From contig QANZ01029578.1 of assembly GCA_003254925.1 (NCBI GenBank), positions 209,974-273,973 on the forward strand: a stretch of 64,000 nt of DNA. Direction: 5' to 3'. A model generated the notes under the pieces. The model ran no database searches, was not told the DNA's origin, and worked only from the letters and a program-made list of their open reading frames with translations. This DNA is from Chamaecrista fasciculata (Eukaryota; Streptophyta; Magnoliopsida; Fabales; Fabaceae). A program made the translations under genes and the position numbers. Positions 1-13,575 of the stretch are shown here, piece by piece. The first letter of the stretch is position 1. Every line of letters begins with the position of its first letter.

Positions 1-68
1 GGTGTCGTTTATCCATCTGTTGATTCTTCACATAATTTTGAATTAACATGGATTTGTTTCTTCTTTAG

Positions 69-716
69 GTGCTAGTTGAGGTCCCTTACTCATTCATTCA
101 AGCAGTCTTGTACGTGATAATTACATATCCTATGGTGGGATACTACGGGTCTTTCTATAGAATATTTTGGTTATTCTACAGCATGTTCTGCAACTTACTA
201 TACTTTAATTACCTGGGGATGATGCTTGTTTCACTCACACCAAACGTTCATCTGGCTTCTATTGTGTCTTCATCTGCCTACACAATGCTGAATTTATTTT
301 CAGGCTACATTGTGCCTAGACCTGTAAGTTCTGATTTACCTCATTTATTCTGGTTTATGGTAATCATATTCATTTGCATACACCTGACTGAAAGAATTAC
401 ATATTGTTTGAACATGTAACACTAAAGTACACTTGGTTCCTTGTTGCAGCATATTCCCAAGTGGTGGATCTGGTTGTCCTATTTATGCCCCATGTCTTGG
501 GCACTGAATGGGATGCTTACTTCTCAATATGGAGGTTTAGATAAAGAGATATCAGCTTTTGGAGAAACTAAAACGATAGATGCATTCTTAAAAGATTACT
601 TTGGGTTTCACCATGACTTTTTAAGTGTAACTGGGGTACTTCTGATTGTCTTCCCCATTGTTTTTGCTGTTATTTTTGCCTACTGCATTGGAAATCTGAA
701 CTTTCAGAGGAGGTAG
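69..716 (+). CDS. PDR-type ABCG transporter, last two exons (partial)
   Basis: This is the 3' end of a full-size ABCG (pleiotropic drug resistance) plasma-membrane exporter; the 5' part lies outside the window. Exon 69-323 follows an AG acceptor at 67-68 and ends at a GT donor (324). Exon 450-716 follows TTGTTGCAG and ends at TAG 714-716. The joined frame gives 85 + 88 residues: several membrane helices, then IPKWWIW, SQYG and a C-terminal KDYFGFHH...LNFQRR, the usual PDR tail. Every segment aligns with exons 23 and 24 of the complete minus-strand relative at 2704-11939, including the intron position. The two genes are therefore paralogues in convergent orientation. Bases 1-68 are intron. Substrate cannot be told from this part. 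Confidence 0.93.
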
Positions 717-1069
717 CTGTTGTAAGAGTGTGGTACTATGAAGCATGGATACTTCATTTTGAGGAGTGTCACTATGTTAGACACGTGTCCGTATTCGACA
801 CTCGTACGACACATGTTTTCAAGTTTCTGAATATAAAATTATTTTTTTGCAACTTTATCACGGCAAACAATAGAAAATAATGACACACATGACATGTCTT
901 AAATATATATTGTAACTTTTGAATTCCTCATCAAGATTTATAGATATTTAATTGTTTTTATATATAAATATATGTTGTGTCGTATCATATAACTTTAAAA
1001 ATTTTCCGTATTGGTGTGTTTATGTCTGTATCGTGTCTCGTGTCGATGTCAATGCTTATGCTTCCTAGG

Positions 1070-1740
1070 TAGGGATGATCAAAATACCCATACCTAATGG
1101 GGACCCTGAAATTTACCCTATGGGTATGGGTCTGAACCCGTACCCATCCTTAATGGGTACGGGTTCGGGTATGGTGGTACCCTACTCGTACCCTACCCAT
1201 ATACCCATTAGTAATAATAAATATATTTTTATAAATAAAAAATATAATACTTTAACACTTTTTACTGAAAAAATATTAAAGTTTTTATAAATATTGAAAT
1301 ATTTTATTAATGTATTCATATTTATGATTTATTTTTTTATTTTTAGTAGTTATGGATGTAAAAAATTGGATAAATATAAATTTTATATTAACAAAAAATA
1401 ATTTATTTAAAAAATTTTCTGGGTCTGGGTGCGGGTATGGGGATTAGACTACCCAGCGGGTATGGGTATGGGGATTGATTTTGATACCCGCTCACATCCA
1501 GGTATGAGGATGGATCCACTGCAGTAAGTTTTCCTGAAGTGCACCTGCAGTGTGAGACATACATCCCAAAACTCACAGTTTCATTAAACTCATACTTTAA
1601 TGAAACTGTGAGTTTTGAGATGTATGTTTCACACTTCAGGCCCACTTCAGGAAAACTTACTGCAGTGGATCCAAGCTCATCCGGGTATAGGTCCGGGTAT
1701 CATAGTACCCCTACCCATACCCTACCCATGATCATCCCTA
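1070..1740. mobile_element. Non-autonomous hAT element (MITE), 671 bp
   Basis: The ends are TAGGGATGATCA and its inverted copy TGATCATCCCTA. The flanks carry a perfect 8-bp duplication, TTCCTAGG, at 1062-1069 and 1741-1748. An 8-bp duplication with a YAGGGATG terminus is the hAT superfamily signature. There is no transposase frame. The interior is built of GGGTAT/ATACCC-rich stretches plus a nested palindrome. It sits between the stop codons of two convergent ABCG genes. Confidence 0.88.
1512..1672. repeat. Nested double palindrome inside the hAT MITE
   Basis: The outer arms start at GGATCCACTGCAG (1512-1540) and return at 1643-1672. Inner arms (about 1557-1588 and 1596-1627) pair a second time around a short loop. 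The arms are nearly perfect, so a transcript would form a long hairpin. It may be a second element inserted in the MITE. Confidence 0.75.
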
Positions 1741-1748
1741 TTCCTAGG

Positions 1749-2703
1749 TGTGGTCACATATATTTACCATGATTGTTGTGAATTTTTTATGCAATAATAT
1801 CATTTTTTCTTCTGCTTGTTTTTTAAGAATGTCTCAGAACAACCCATGATGCAAGAACTACTTGTGCCGATAAGTCTGCAACTCACATTTTGACTTTGAC
1901 ACTGTCTAGGGTTCAAAGTACAGGTTTCATTCCTTTAGACAAATAAATTAGACTTTGGTAACAACTTCACCTAACTTCTCATAGTGACTTAATTAGTTGA
2001 CATTTTATTTTAATTAAAATTGACAAATAAATATTGTCATGATATCTGTGAATTTTAAATATAATTAAATAAGTTTTAGTCTCATCTTGTTGCAATAGTG
2101 CAAGTGCTGTACTGAGTTTGATATGAATGATGAACAAGTATTGATCCAAGTATCAGCTTGTTTTTGGAAGTGTCAATGTTTGATAGATCTCATTTAATGT
2201 CTTGATACAAAACTTATTCCCAATAAAATTTCTAGCTTTGACAAAAGGTGATGGATTATGGATTGTGCTTAGTCAGGCCTTTTAAGCTTGTTAAGCCACA
2301 AAATGCATATTAGAGTGATATTTTTCGACATGTCAAAGTAGTGATTCTTTTTCTTTTTCTTTATTCCTTTTTTGTTAGATGGGTCAGGGACTGAAATGCA
2401 AAATTGGTTCAGCCAATGTACAGAAGTGAGTGGCAATTGAGAGATAACTGCTATCATATATTTCACAACTTTTGGATTTTATTGATCAATCAAGGACATA
2501 CAAGTATAGTGTTTATGATATAAAAGGATGCCAAAATTTGTACAATTAAGCTATAAGAAATTATATATAGTGGAAAAATAAGAAAAAAAACAAATTAACA
2601 ACTTCAACAGGAAAGCTGCTCATTGATTTAGCCATGCATTCCCATTTCTATACACCAAAATTGCAGCCACCATACTGCTAAGTAAAACAATCTGTATCTG
2701 TGT
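1749..2703. other. Intergenic, no gene seen
   Basis: AT-rich spacer holding the 3' flank of the minus-strand ABCG gene. Short open frames here match no family I recognise. Confidence 0.5.
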
Positions 2704-5700
2704 CTACCTCTTTTGGAAATTCAATTTCCCTATGCAATAGGCAAACAGAGTCGCATAAGCAATTGGGAAAGCGATTAGAACCACGGCGACGAGGCTCAAA
2801 TGATTATGATGGAACCCATAATAATCTTTCAGAAAGGAACTAACTGATTTTTTCTCCCCAAATACAGTAATCTGTTTGTCCAGGTCTCCATATTGTGAAG
2901 TTAGGAGGCCATTCAAAGACCAAGCTGTGGGGCAAAGCCAATAGCACCAGATCCACCATTTAGGAATTTTCTGCATATAAGAAAACATGACCACTATCTC
3001 AGTCTTAAAACTGATTGTTCTGAACAGTTATGCATCATCAAATACAGATGTAATTACTGATATCTATGATTCTGGCCATTTGAAAGGTTTTAGAGAAGTT
3101 TCCAGATTATAGAGGATTAATGAAGGCAAGGTTTCTTCTAGGACAACCAAGTAAAGAATACATGTGAAGTTGTTTGATTTTAAACTTTAATGTTGATACT
3201 TATTGTTCTTAATACATTGAAGTGGAATCTAGAAATATTAAATGAAATGTCAATCAGCATTTTGGGGGAAGTTGATATTTCTTTTGAGAGGAAGCATTTG
3301 ATAGCAAATTGAAAACCCTAAAGCTTTTTGTTAATAAATTTCAGGTCAATTTTAGCATTTAAATACTTACGATATTTATGCAATTTTGATGCATTCCTTT
3401 TTTCACTTTTTTCACTACTATGTTACTGAATATGTTTGTAAAGCACTTCAGAAAAACCAATATATGCCTGCTTCTGCTTTTTGCCACATACTAACTCTAG
3501 ATCCATAAATACATGAGTCTGCACTTTCTATAATCAATAAGTTAGAAGAAATTTAGTTATTTTTTTCTTTTTTTGAGATTTAGAAGAAATTACCGGTCCT
3601 GGCATGAGGAATCCAGAGAAAAGATTGAATATGGTGTAGACTGCAGCTGCTAGTACGGAAGCTAAATCGACATTCATGCTCAATGAAGTTACCAACATCC
3701 CAAGATATACGAAGTATAAAAATGTACAGAATGTGGTGTAGAAGTACCAAAAGACCTTCTCAACCGACCAATAGTAACCTATCATTGGATAGGTGATACC
3801 CACGTATAAAATTGCTTGCACTAAGATATATGGTATCTCAATGATCACCTGCAACAATAGAGAAATATCACTGTTACTGCATTTTCCTATCAAATATTTG
3901 TAATCTGGACTTCATCAAAGTAGTTCCAAACCTGGGCCAACGAATAAGCCATGGAAGAATACATTCCAGCAAATTTTTCTCGGTACAAGACAGTGCGCTC
4001 AGTTGCCACATATGGTAAAATTGATGAACAGTTATTTATGCCCAAGAATATTACAGCAATATACATTGATCCAAGTACATTGAACAAATCCTGCTGATTG
4101 TTACTTTAACAAGGAAAAAATAACATATGTCAGTAGTTACATCAGCAAAACTTGAAACATAACACCAACAATAGATTGATGGAAAAACTAAGAAATGCCG
4201 TCTCCATCATAAAAAGCAAGAGTTCATGGAAGTTATAATGATGAATGCCTTTCTTTATTGTCTAACATATATTTTCGACAAAGATTTTCTTTTTTTTTTT
4301 TCTTATTTTGTCAACATGTGACAGAAAATACTGCATATTAATTGGAACATTTTTTGGTTTTTGATGAAACTTATCAATGTTCTAGGAAACTTGGATATCT
4401 AGTTATTTCTTTTCCAATTGAACCAATATGCCGAAGAAATTAGCCAGGGGAAATTTACTCCAATTTTGAGATTGGAGCTTTTCTGACATGCAGATAGTTT
4501 TCCACATTAATTGAAGAATGATTCCAAGTTGTCCCTTCAATGAAAATTAAATACCCAAGAATATGAAAGTGAACTCACATTTCCTTCCCTTTCTGCCAAA
4601 ATACGGCCCCAAATATCACAGCTGCAACAATCATGAACACAAAACGTGTTATGTTGTACTCAGGACTTCTCCAATACGACAAGTGTTGCTTCCATAGGCA
4701 TGCTGTAAACTGCCCAAAGTTACTTTGTGTGAAACGAGTTGAGAATTGTAAGTCCTTTGAACCTGGCGATGGTTCACTTAACTCTTGTACCAATTCAAGG
4801 GTATTCCTATAAATATAAGCAGAAGATTTAAAGATCAGTCCTTTCACACGATAACTAGAACCAATAAAGTGCATGTGAACCTTAAAAAATATAGTTATAT
4901 AGTAATTTTTTTTGGCCAATGATTGTCTGTCAACTAGATGCTTACTGGTAAAGAGATGACTCTTTGTAGATTTTTGCAAAATCTAATTTTAGTTCTGCTT
5001 CTACAGATTGAGAGGTAGCTTCCATCATCCATGTTGCAGGATTATAATTGTCTCTGATCTTTGGCACTCCCGGTATACTCTGATGGAAAAAAAATTATTT
5101 AGATGCAAACTCAGTAACTTAAATAAAGATGTGAGAGACAAAGGTACTGAATACTACTAATTCATCCTACTGATCAAAGAGCAATATTTGTTATTTACTG
5201 AATACTACTAATTCATCTTTAACTTCAATATATATTACGCACAATAATCTGAATTAACTTGCTCCACATCTTCTAAAATATTTCAGAAAAAGTTTTCTTT
5301 TACTCCCGCTACTGTAATCGTGTAATTTTGACAAAAAATGCACATCACCATCACCATATCTCCTTTACTGAAGGAATTTACTGTCATTCAATCGCCAACT
5401 TATTCCAGAATAAAGAAGAAATTAGAAAAGAAAAATGATCAATGATCCATTTAAAAGTTTAACGACTGCGTACTTTGCTAGTGTTTAGAGCATACCTCAA
5501 AATATTCAATCAGTTTACTTGACTGGTGACCTAGCATTCCATTATAGATAATCTGTCCTCCTGATTTCATTAGAATCAACTGCCACGTAAAATAACTTGG
5601 TTACTGAACTGCATTTACTCTATCATCTATAACTGAAAAGATAATAGCATGCAATTTGAAAATTATCACCGATGGAAAGTCAGATTCTGCTTCTTTCTGC

Positions 5701-8700
5701 TTACTGAAATACTTAGCTGACTTGGACATAGTCATACACACAAATTTTTAACGTTTTGGTAGATGACCATTGCCAAATAATACAAGAGTATTGCTAATTA
5801 GTAATAGTATTTTAACCTGGATGAATTTTTCTTTTTGGACTGAGAACATAGATGATTGATAATGGTTAATTTAAAATCCTAAAAATAATTTTGGAAAAAA
5901 AGTATCTACTAAAGGAAAAAAAATCTTATAAAATTGACAAGCCTGTCAAATAGCAAATGCTATTTTCAATGTTCAAGAGATCAATATTGATAGAAGACAA
6001 AATCTGGGCACATTTCTTGATAGAACTACATTCACAGAGGTCCAATAGCTGGAACTATGAGAAGAAAAATTGTTGATGTGGACCAACATAACATTTTACA
6101 AAGTAATAGATAGATACTGAGAACAAACAGAGGATATGTGCTGTAAAGCTTCAAAATAATAGTAAGTTTACATACACTCATATCACAGTTTACATGAATA
6201 TGAAAGCCAGGAGATCATCTTTATAATAATGTGTAATGTCATTAATAAGAAAGAGAATTGTTATATTCATTTTAAAACCTGAAATTTCATGCAAATTTAT
6301 TAGCTGACAGAAGACTGTTGCTTACCTCATCGAAAGTTTCAAATATGTCGATGCTTGGTTGGTGTATGGTGCAAACAGTGGTCCTGCCTGTGGCAACTAC
6401 ATTCTTCACTGCACGCATAACTATTGCTGCTGCTCGGGCATCCAAACCTGACGTGGGTTCATCCATAAAGATTATTGATGGATTGGAAACAAGTTCCACT
6501 GCAATCGTTAGTCTTTTACGTTGTTCAGTTGATAAACCACTTTGGCCAGCAACGCCAACTATACGATCTTTTATATCATCGAGTTCAATAGTTTCAATGA
6601 CTTCTTTTACAAATTTCTGCAGAACAGATATGCAGAGGAACAATGTACATTAGCTATCTGATAAGAACATATAATAGGAAATGTGAGAATAATTTCATAC
6701 CCCTTTAGTTGCTGAATCAATCTCCCTTGGCAACCGCAACCATGCTGAATATGTTACAGATTCTTCAACTGTTATATATGGAGAATGTATGTCATTCTGC
6801 TCACAGTAACCTGAAACTCTTGCAAATGTCTTCTGCACTTTTGGGTATCCTCCAATTCTTATATCTCCTTCAATGATACCGCCAGTTTTTCTTCCTGAAA
6901 GAACATCCATAAGAGTTGTCTTCCCTGCTCCACTGACTCCCATCAGTGCTGTGAGAACTCCTGGCCTAAACGCTCCCGTGATATCACGGAGCAATTGAAG
7001 TTTTTTCTCGTTGGACCCATGCTTATTCATCTCCTGTTTATTGAGACAAAGCAACATTTTCATTAACAAGATCTTCAACATTGTTTAACTCATGAAAAGA
7101 ATATTGGAGAACTTATTAACTGGAGGGGTGTCGACGAAATACTGGACATCTTTAAATGCTATTGTCAGTGGCTGAAACGGCAGGACCATTTTTCCTGTAT
7201 GACCAATTATGCACAGAAAAAAGAAAAGTTTTCACTCATAGTTTCAAGGTAAAAGCGAATACTTGTTATAATTTTTCATGTAGTGGTTGTGTCACCTGTG
7301 TTTTGGGTTTCCTTTGAGGTCTGGCTAATGTCAACTGTAACTGATTTATTTTCTAGCTCCACATCCTTGTTATTTTCTTCTCCCAGTAGTTGAGAAGTAT
7401 TTTTCTTGGAAATGAGAGCACGAGACATCTTTGGAGCTGTATACAATTTCCATCAGTTAAGTGCATTGTGTAAAAGAAAATATTGCTTGACTTGTTATTT
7501 TAGATAATTTAGATAGGACTTACGTTTTAAGTAACTTAAAGCTAAGATAAATCCAAAGTCAAAAAGTATGGTGAAACCAAGCAATGCCCCAACTGAAAGC
7601 CAGTAGAAGTTCCAGTGGAAGTCTAAACCATGACTAGCTAAAACCCTCCTCCCTAAGCTGATGCCTCCTTCTTGAATCTGAAATGAGAAATGAACTATTA
7701 CTACATAATGTACATGACTTTGATCTATCAGGAAGCCATATATATCCTGCAGTTGCAGATACCTTCTGCCACCGGGGAGCAAGAAATTCATTTAGTGTTA
7801 ATCCAATTTCTCCATACGTCATTGGAGAAACCCAAAAGCCCCACCTCAACCACCATGGTAATGAAGCTGAAATGAATAAATTCCACGGTAATCATATTTT
7901 CAACAACTTTAAAGGAATATAAATTATAGATTGACATTGACTTACGTCGAGGAATAATGAAGCCTCCAAACAAAAACATCAGTACTAAGAACAAGGAACC
8001 AACAGTTGTGGCTGCGATATCAGTTTGGAAAACTGCGGCAAGGAAACGGCACAAGGATGTTGATGACATATGCAGAGTGACAAGCAAAAGAAACTGACGG
8101 AAGAACCTGAATTCATAAGCCAGAAAAGAATTAAAAAAGAATGTAAATTTTAAAAAGAAATTTTCACTATTTTGTGCACAGGATCAAACAAATTGCTTGC
8201 CTTTCTACTTCAGGGCTGTAGCCTATAACATAATAAGTAACTGCTGTCCAGACAATAGAATCAATAACTGAAAATGGAATCTTTAGAAGGGAAGCTGGAA
8301 TACAGTAAGCCCATGCTGGATAAAGATAGAATTCCTTCTGCTTGTAAACAATAGGAAGTCTGGTAATAGTCATGATCAGCTCAGCAACACCATTAGTCAT
8401 GAGCCGCACAAGTGTATAGTACAATGATCCCAGTAGAAGGTCTGCACTAATTTCATCTACATCCAACTGAGTACGTATAAATACTGTCATTGTTATTATT
8501 GCTGTGATTGTAAGCTGGAAAAGAAGTAAAAAGAAACAAGTAAGATTGAAGTGGTTGATATTGAAGTATTAAAGTACCTAAGCTATATAAATATGTTGTT
8601 AACCTGAGCAGTTTTGAATACATAGATAAATGAGTTCCGTTTCATAAGAAGTATCTCCCTCCTCATGCAAGCTTTGAACAATTCCCATTTGCTCAAGGAG

Positions 8701-11700
8701 TACTTGCTAAATGATAAAGAACTTTTATGGGATTGAGATTTATCATATGGCTGCGAGAGCTCAGCATTTAAACTCTGTCCCCAATAACTTGTTTTGAACA
8801 TTTGAGAGAACTCATCCACTGAAACATAGTTGTAAGGAATATCGGTACGATACCAGTATTGCCCTTGATCCTTCTTAGAGGTTACCTGGACAGAATTGAA
8901 AATTTTTTTACCAGTGAGGCTTTGAGGCAGGATTAAATAACAGGGAAAATTGAGTTTGTTGTCTTACTTCCTGCAGAAAGTCTGCCACTCCTTTTCTTTC
9001 AGGGCACTTGAAACCACAAATCTCAAAAAACTGGAGTGCATGCCCGCGAGGGCCATGGAATACAATCCTACCCTCCGCTATCAATAAAAGATCATCAAAT
9101 AATTCAAAGGTTTCAGGAGCCGGCTGAAGAAGCGAAACCACTGCAGTTGCATCACTAATGTGAGCCAACTGCTGGAGACAAGTAACTATTTGATAAGTTG
9201 TGGAGCTGTCCAAGCCGGTTGATATTTCATCCATAAACAGAGTTTTTATAGGACCAACAATCATCTCTCCTGCCATATTAAGTGGAAAAAGTTTATTTCA
9301 AATCAACTAACAAAAAAAATATTTCCACAAAGAATATATTCTTTATTTCAACCCAAACAAAAAGGTTTCAGTAGCTTTTTATTTGTCAACAGTCTAAGAA
9401 CAAGGTGAGGCATCTATTGCTATTCAGCTATGAGTGAATTTCTCTAAGAGAATAAAGATTGACATCTAAATGCTGAAGGATTTCTAGATACCTGTGGTTA
9501 GCCTTTTCTTCTGTCCACCTGAAATGCCTCTATCTAATGCATCACCGACCATTGTGTCAGCACACATATCCAGTCCAAGAATCTAGGAGGCCAGTCAAAA
9601 GTTTTCATTATGTCAAAACATATAGGTGATCTTAATGGAGACACTTAATAATTCATGCTGCAATCTAGCTGTTCTTGGAACAGGAAGTACCTTCAAAACG
9701 TAATCAGTTTGTAGATTTTCTTTTTGTCCTTCAACTGATATTGCCTGCACATTTTTCATTGATTTCTTTGTTAATTTGTTTCTTATGCATCACAACATAT
9801 ATGTTTTCCTTATTATAGCTAGTACCTTCATATAGGCATCAATATCTGGTTCAGGGATGATTCCTGCCTCACTCTCTCTCCTGCTGACTTCAGCCAGTAT
9901 ATCTGGATGACAAATGATACGTGTCAAGGAGAACCGATACTCAATTAGCTAAAAAATTATTGGATTTAATACAGGTTTAATATTAATAAATAAAAAACCT
10001 TACCAGCTCGGCTTCCAACCCCCAGGCATTGGGCTGAAAAGTCAACTGTCTCTCTCACAGTCATCTCAGGTATGTGCAGATCATACTGGCTTATATAAGA
10101 TGATGTCTTTTGGGGAACAAATTCATCTAGATTGAGACCATTGTAAGAGATTTCCCCAGACACCTGAAGAGGAGAAAAAGTTGAAGAATGCCTTAGGGAT
10201 TATAGTGTTGAGCCAATTCAAGTAAAATTGTGCTAAAACTAGTTTTTGAAGGCCTCTTAAATTCTGATCGTGGATGAAGCACCAATAGCATTGCTAGTCA
10301 TATCCTCTCAAATATATTGTTTATGATTATAATGACTCCAAAGAGAAGTGACTTGAACGGATACATAACGACTTTTGGTCCAAGAGTTTTATCTATTTAA
10401 GGTTTTTCTCCGTTTTTTTTAACACTACTAACCTTGAGTGATTGCTCAAGTTTTCCAGCGAGTGCCATTAGCAATGTCGTTTTCCCACTGCCAGGTGGAC
10501 CGAGAAGAAGGGTAAGCCTGCACTCAGAACCATCTTTGATGAGTTGACAATTTAAACACTTTCATTTAAGTTACACTCTTGACTGATCCTTAGTTGTTTT
10601 CCTTGATAGCATAAAGGATGAAAATAGCTTTCACATAAGTGTCATCACGTATGGTAATCACTCAAACGGCATGCTTCATTAGAATGGAAAACCAACTTGT
10701 GATAAATATTTTTCTACGTATGAATTTTGAGGGACTAAAACCTGCTCTACAGAATACCCTTGCAATTGAACGAGCTCACACTCATGAATATATGCATAAT
10801 TACTGTGTCATTCTCATTCAAATTGCCACACGAATAATAAGACTTACTCAATCATTCTCTTACCTTGATGGCTTTATGATGCCACTTACATCCTTCAGAA
10901 TGCTTATCTTGGTTCCTTGAGGATTACAATGCACGGCCTTTGAAACACCCTGTTAAAGTGAGAAACAGCTCATTTTTGCACATCGGAATACCAAATTTTC
11001 TTGGCAAACTTGTATTTCCTGAATCTCATATATTGCTTTATTATATACCCATTTGTGGATCATAATGGCCTGTTTATTTCTATTAATAGGATCAAGGAGG
11101 AAGAATACTTACTGAAAAGAAGCTAACAAAAGTGTTCCACAGAGTGGGGAGTGGCTTCCCTATTACAACCTCACATTCTGCTTCTACATTCAGGTTCTTG
11201 TACCTGACCTCCACAGTAGGTACCTTCACACTCACTCTACAAACAAAACCCATTAGTCAATTCCTTTTTCTTTCAAGAAATAAAATTACAGAAGCTGCAT
11301 AATTTTTTTTTTTAAAAAAAAACCATAGATTAAAAAAATGGAGGGAAAAACAAACAGATTGAAGACTATAGACTTCATAACTGAAAGACACATTAAGTGA
11401 ACTTTGTAGGAACTAGCAAAACCAAGACACGTCAAAAGCTATTTCCAACCTTCAACCCAGAATTAACTTGAGAGTTTTGAAAAATCTACTATAACAAAAA
11501 TTACCCCTTTTGGTGAAACAGAGTACTTTATTTTCAGCATGGTCAAGATTTAAGAACAAGAATATGATATTCACCTCTCAATCCTTTGTCTTAGTTTCTG
11601 CAGCAAGTGAAGATTATCTTTCTCAATGTGCTGTATGAGCTTATCAATCAACAAACGCCTTTCAACTGCTCCAAGTTTGGTAACATCAACCACCCTTTTA

Positions 11701-11939
11701 CTATCTGATCTCAATCTGATACCACTGCTTGTGCTGCCTGTGCTGCTTGTGCTTCTTCCACTTTCATTAATATCCACATCAATAAATGAAGTTTTAATCC
11801 TTTTGAAAGTGGGTAGTTTCTCTATTGCAGCCCACTTGGATAGAATCTCCCTTTCTTGCTCCAAAACAGAATCTGCATCCCTGTCAAAGCTCAGAGTCAA
11901 AGGAGAGTGCTGAGTTCTTCCTCTCGGAGTTAATGCCAT
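2704..11939 (-). CDS. Full-length PDR-type ABCG transporter (ABCG37/PDR9-like), 24 exons, 1445 aa
   Basis: Exons: 11939-11575, 11236-11113, 10949-10864, 10517-10433, 10163-10004, 9902-9826, 9744-9691, 9582-9492, 9269-8968, 8885-8604, 8514-8201, 8106-7946, 7866-7763, 7677-7524, 7436-7296, 7194-7121, 7033-6701, 6616-6326, 5579-5496, 5079-4946, 4806-4579, 4103-3932, 3848-3594, 2970-2704. All joins keep frame with no internal stop. Two ABC cassettes alternate with two membrane domains. NBD1 has Walker [10 protein letters not shown] (198-206), signature ISGGQKKR (337-344) and Walker B LFMDE (358-362). NBD2 has GVSGAGKTT (890-898), LSTEQRKR (997-1004) and IIFMDE (1017-1022). The N-terminus ([20 protein letters not shown]) and the stretch [16 protein letters not shown] match the Arabidopsis ABCG37/ABCG33 and tobacco PDR3 subclade as I remember it; members export phenolics and auxin precursors, but substrate here is inference. 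Intron 11 uses a GC donor (8200-8199). The gene looks intact. Confidence 0.95.
3554..3579. mobile_element. Micro-insertion (26 nt, T-rich) with flanking duplication
   Basis: TTAGAAGAAATT occurs at 3542-3553 and 3580-3591, with a 26-nt T-rich insert between. The copy at 3580-3591 begins immediately beside the GT donor of ABCG exon 23 (3593-3592). Confidence 0.55.
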
Positions 11940-12365
11940 CGAAATTTATGAGATTGGACGGACTTTCTTCAAACACCTAGAGGGCACTCTGGAAAACCCA
12001 ACTTTGAACTTTGAATTCCCTCACATATATTTATATATACACATACACAGCTCTGAACAGAAAAAATCTCTGAAAATTGCTTCTTTCACAGATCTTTTGA
12101 CAGTGTATGAACAGGAAGAAGAAGAAGAACCTTCAAAATCTTCCCCTGTATCATTTGGAGAGAAGAACTCTTTGAACTTCTTCTCCTTCTCTGTATGTAT
12201 GTGTGTGTGTGTGTGTGGTAGCAGAAACTATGTTTACATTTTAATGGGGAAACAAAGAAGAATCAGACCTTCTTGTCATTTTTGACTGTCAAATATGTTC
12301 ATCCAGTTGCCATCATGATGAGAACAACATTTGTTTCTATTGTATAACGCTAACTTATTATTAAA
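11940..12365 (-). promoter_or_regulatory. 5' flank of the ABCG gene with a GT microsatellite
   Basis: Upstream of the ATG lie a TATA-like stretch (about 12022-12045) and a (GT)n run near 12197-12216. Transcription start is not determinable from sequence. The open frame on the other strand is not convincing as a gene. Confidence 0.35.
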
Positions 12366-12889
12366 TAGGCTAAAGTCTTAAATCGGTCCTTTATGTGTGG
12401 GATAAATTTTCAAATTGGTCCTTTATTTTTTATTTATTTCAGTTTGGTTTTATATATTTTTATTATGTTTCAAATTGGTCCCAAAAATACTTAATTTGGT
12501 TATATCTCTCTTATTTCAAGCTCAAATACGATAAAATTAGAGTTACAAGTTTCTTTTCACAAATTATTTAAAACCCTTAACAAATAGGTCAAATGGAGTC
12601 CCAAAAGTAGGTAACTTATTTCAGAGTTAAACAAGAGAAATTGATCATCTATTTCTTGTTTAAAGTCTGAATATAACGAATTTGAAGCTATGTGCTAACT
12701 CTTGAAGAGTTCTTTCTATGCCCAACTAAGATTGCTAACAAATGAGATCAAATCACATCTCAAAAATATTTTTGAGACCAATTTGAAATATTATGGAAAC
12801 ATATAGGACCAATCTGAAACAAATGAAAAATAAGGGACTAATATGAAATCTATCTCATATGTAAGGGACCAATTTGAGACTTTGGCCTA
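12366..12889. mobile_element. Long-TIR MITE (TAGGCYAAAGTCT ends)
   Basis: The left end, TAGGCTAAAGTCTTAAAT, is mirrored by the right end ...ATTTGAGACTTTGGCCTA, and imperfect inversion continues for more than 100 bp on each side with repeated GGTCC/GGACC units. No clear target duplication is visible. A relative is at 57171-57685. Confidence 0.65.
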
Positions 12890-12937
12890 TTAAACAACAT
12901 TATATTCAATCAATAATCACCTCCTTTGGTCCCACAA

Positions 12938-12960
12938 TTTTTTTTTTTAACCAAAATAAT
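12938..12960. mobile_element. Micro-insertion (23 nt) with flanking duplication
   Basis: CTCCTTTGGTCCCACAA is present at 12921-12937 and again at 12961-12977. Between them lies a T-tract followed by AACCAAAATAAT. Confidence 0.65.
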
Positions 12961-13313
12961 CTCCTTTGGTCCCACAATGAATGTCCCTAATGAAATTAAT
13001 TTATTCTCTCATTTTTTTATTGGGATAATTTGATCTCACCTTAACCAATCACAATTAAAAGTTTCTTTGACCCTTGTTTTATAATAACAGCTCATTATAT
13101 ATTGTTAAACGTATCTTAAGAGTCATTACTACAATAGTTGTGTAAACTGTAAAGCCTCCAATCTTCGAATTCTTTTTTTTTTCATAAAAAAAAATAAAAG
13201 AAATAGGATCCCCTCAATTTTTTTTAGTGTGACATTTTTGTAACATTAAAAAAAATAGGAGATTAATTTATATATTATGTTGTTGTCTATGTCTAGTTTT
13301 TCTTTCTATTTTG

Positions 13314-13575
13314 GCAAAAGTACTCTTCCTTCCTCAAAGTATAAAATCATTTTTAATTGTACTTTTTTATCTCAATTGTACTCATAATGTTTTATATTTG
13401 AGTCAATTAAATCCTTATAATTTTACATTTTATTCAATTGTACCCCCAATTTTTCAGGGACATAATTGACATAAAAAAAAAAGATTATAAGTAGCCAAAT
13501 ACAATTAACCTAAAAAATTTTGAGAGTACAACTGAAATTGATCACATACTTTAAGGTACCAAAAGTATTTTTATC
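13314..13575. repeat. Small inverted-repeat element
   Basis: CAAAAGTACTCTTCC...AAAGTATAAAATC on the left is mirrored by ACTTTAAGGTACCAAAAGTA on the right. A degraded MITE with imprecise boundaries. Confidence 0.4.

Noticed and set aside
4912..4924. T-tract plus GGCCA resembling another micro-insertion
   Set aside because: No flanking duplication could be found.
10891..10949. Shorter exon 3 of the ABCG gene, with the donor at 10889
   Set aside because: It would force an exon with an odd insertion before Walker A. Extending to AG|GTAAGAG at 10864/10863 restores VSGIIKPSR and closes the frame with the acceptor before 10517.
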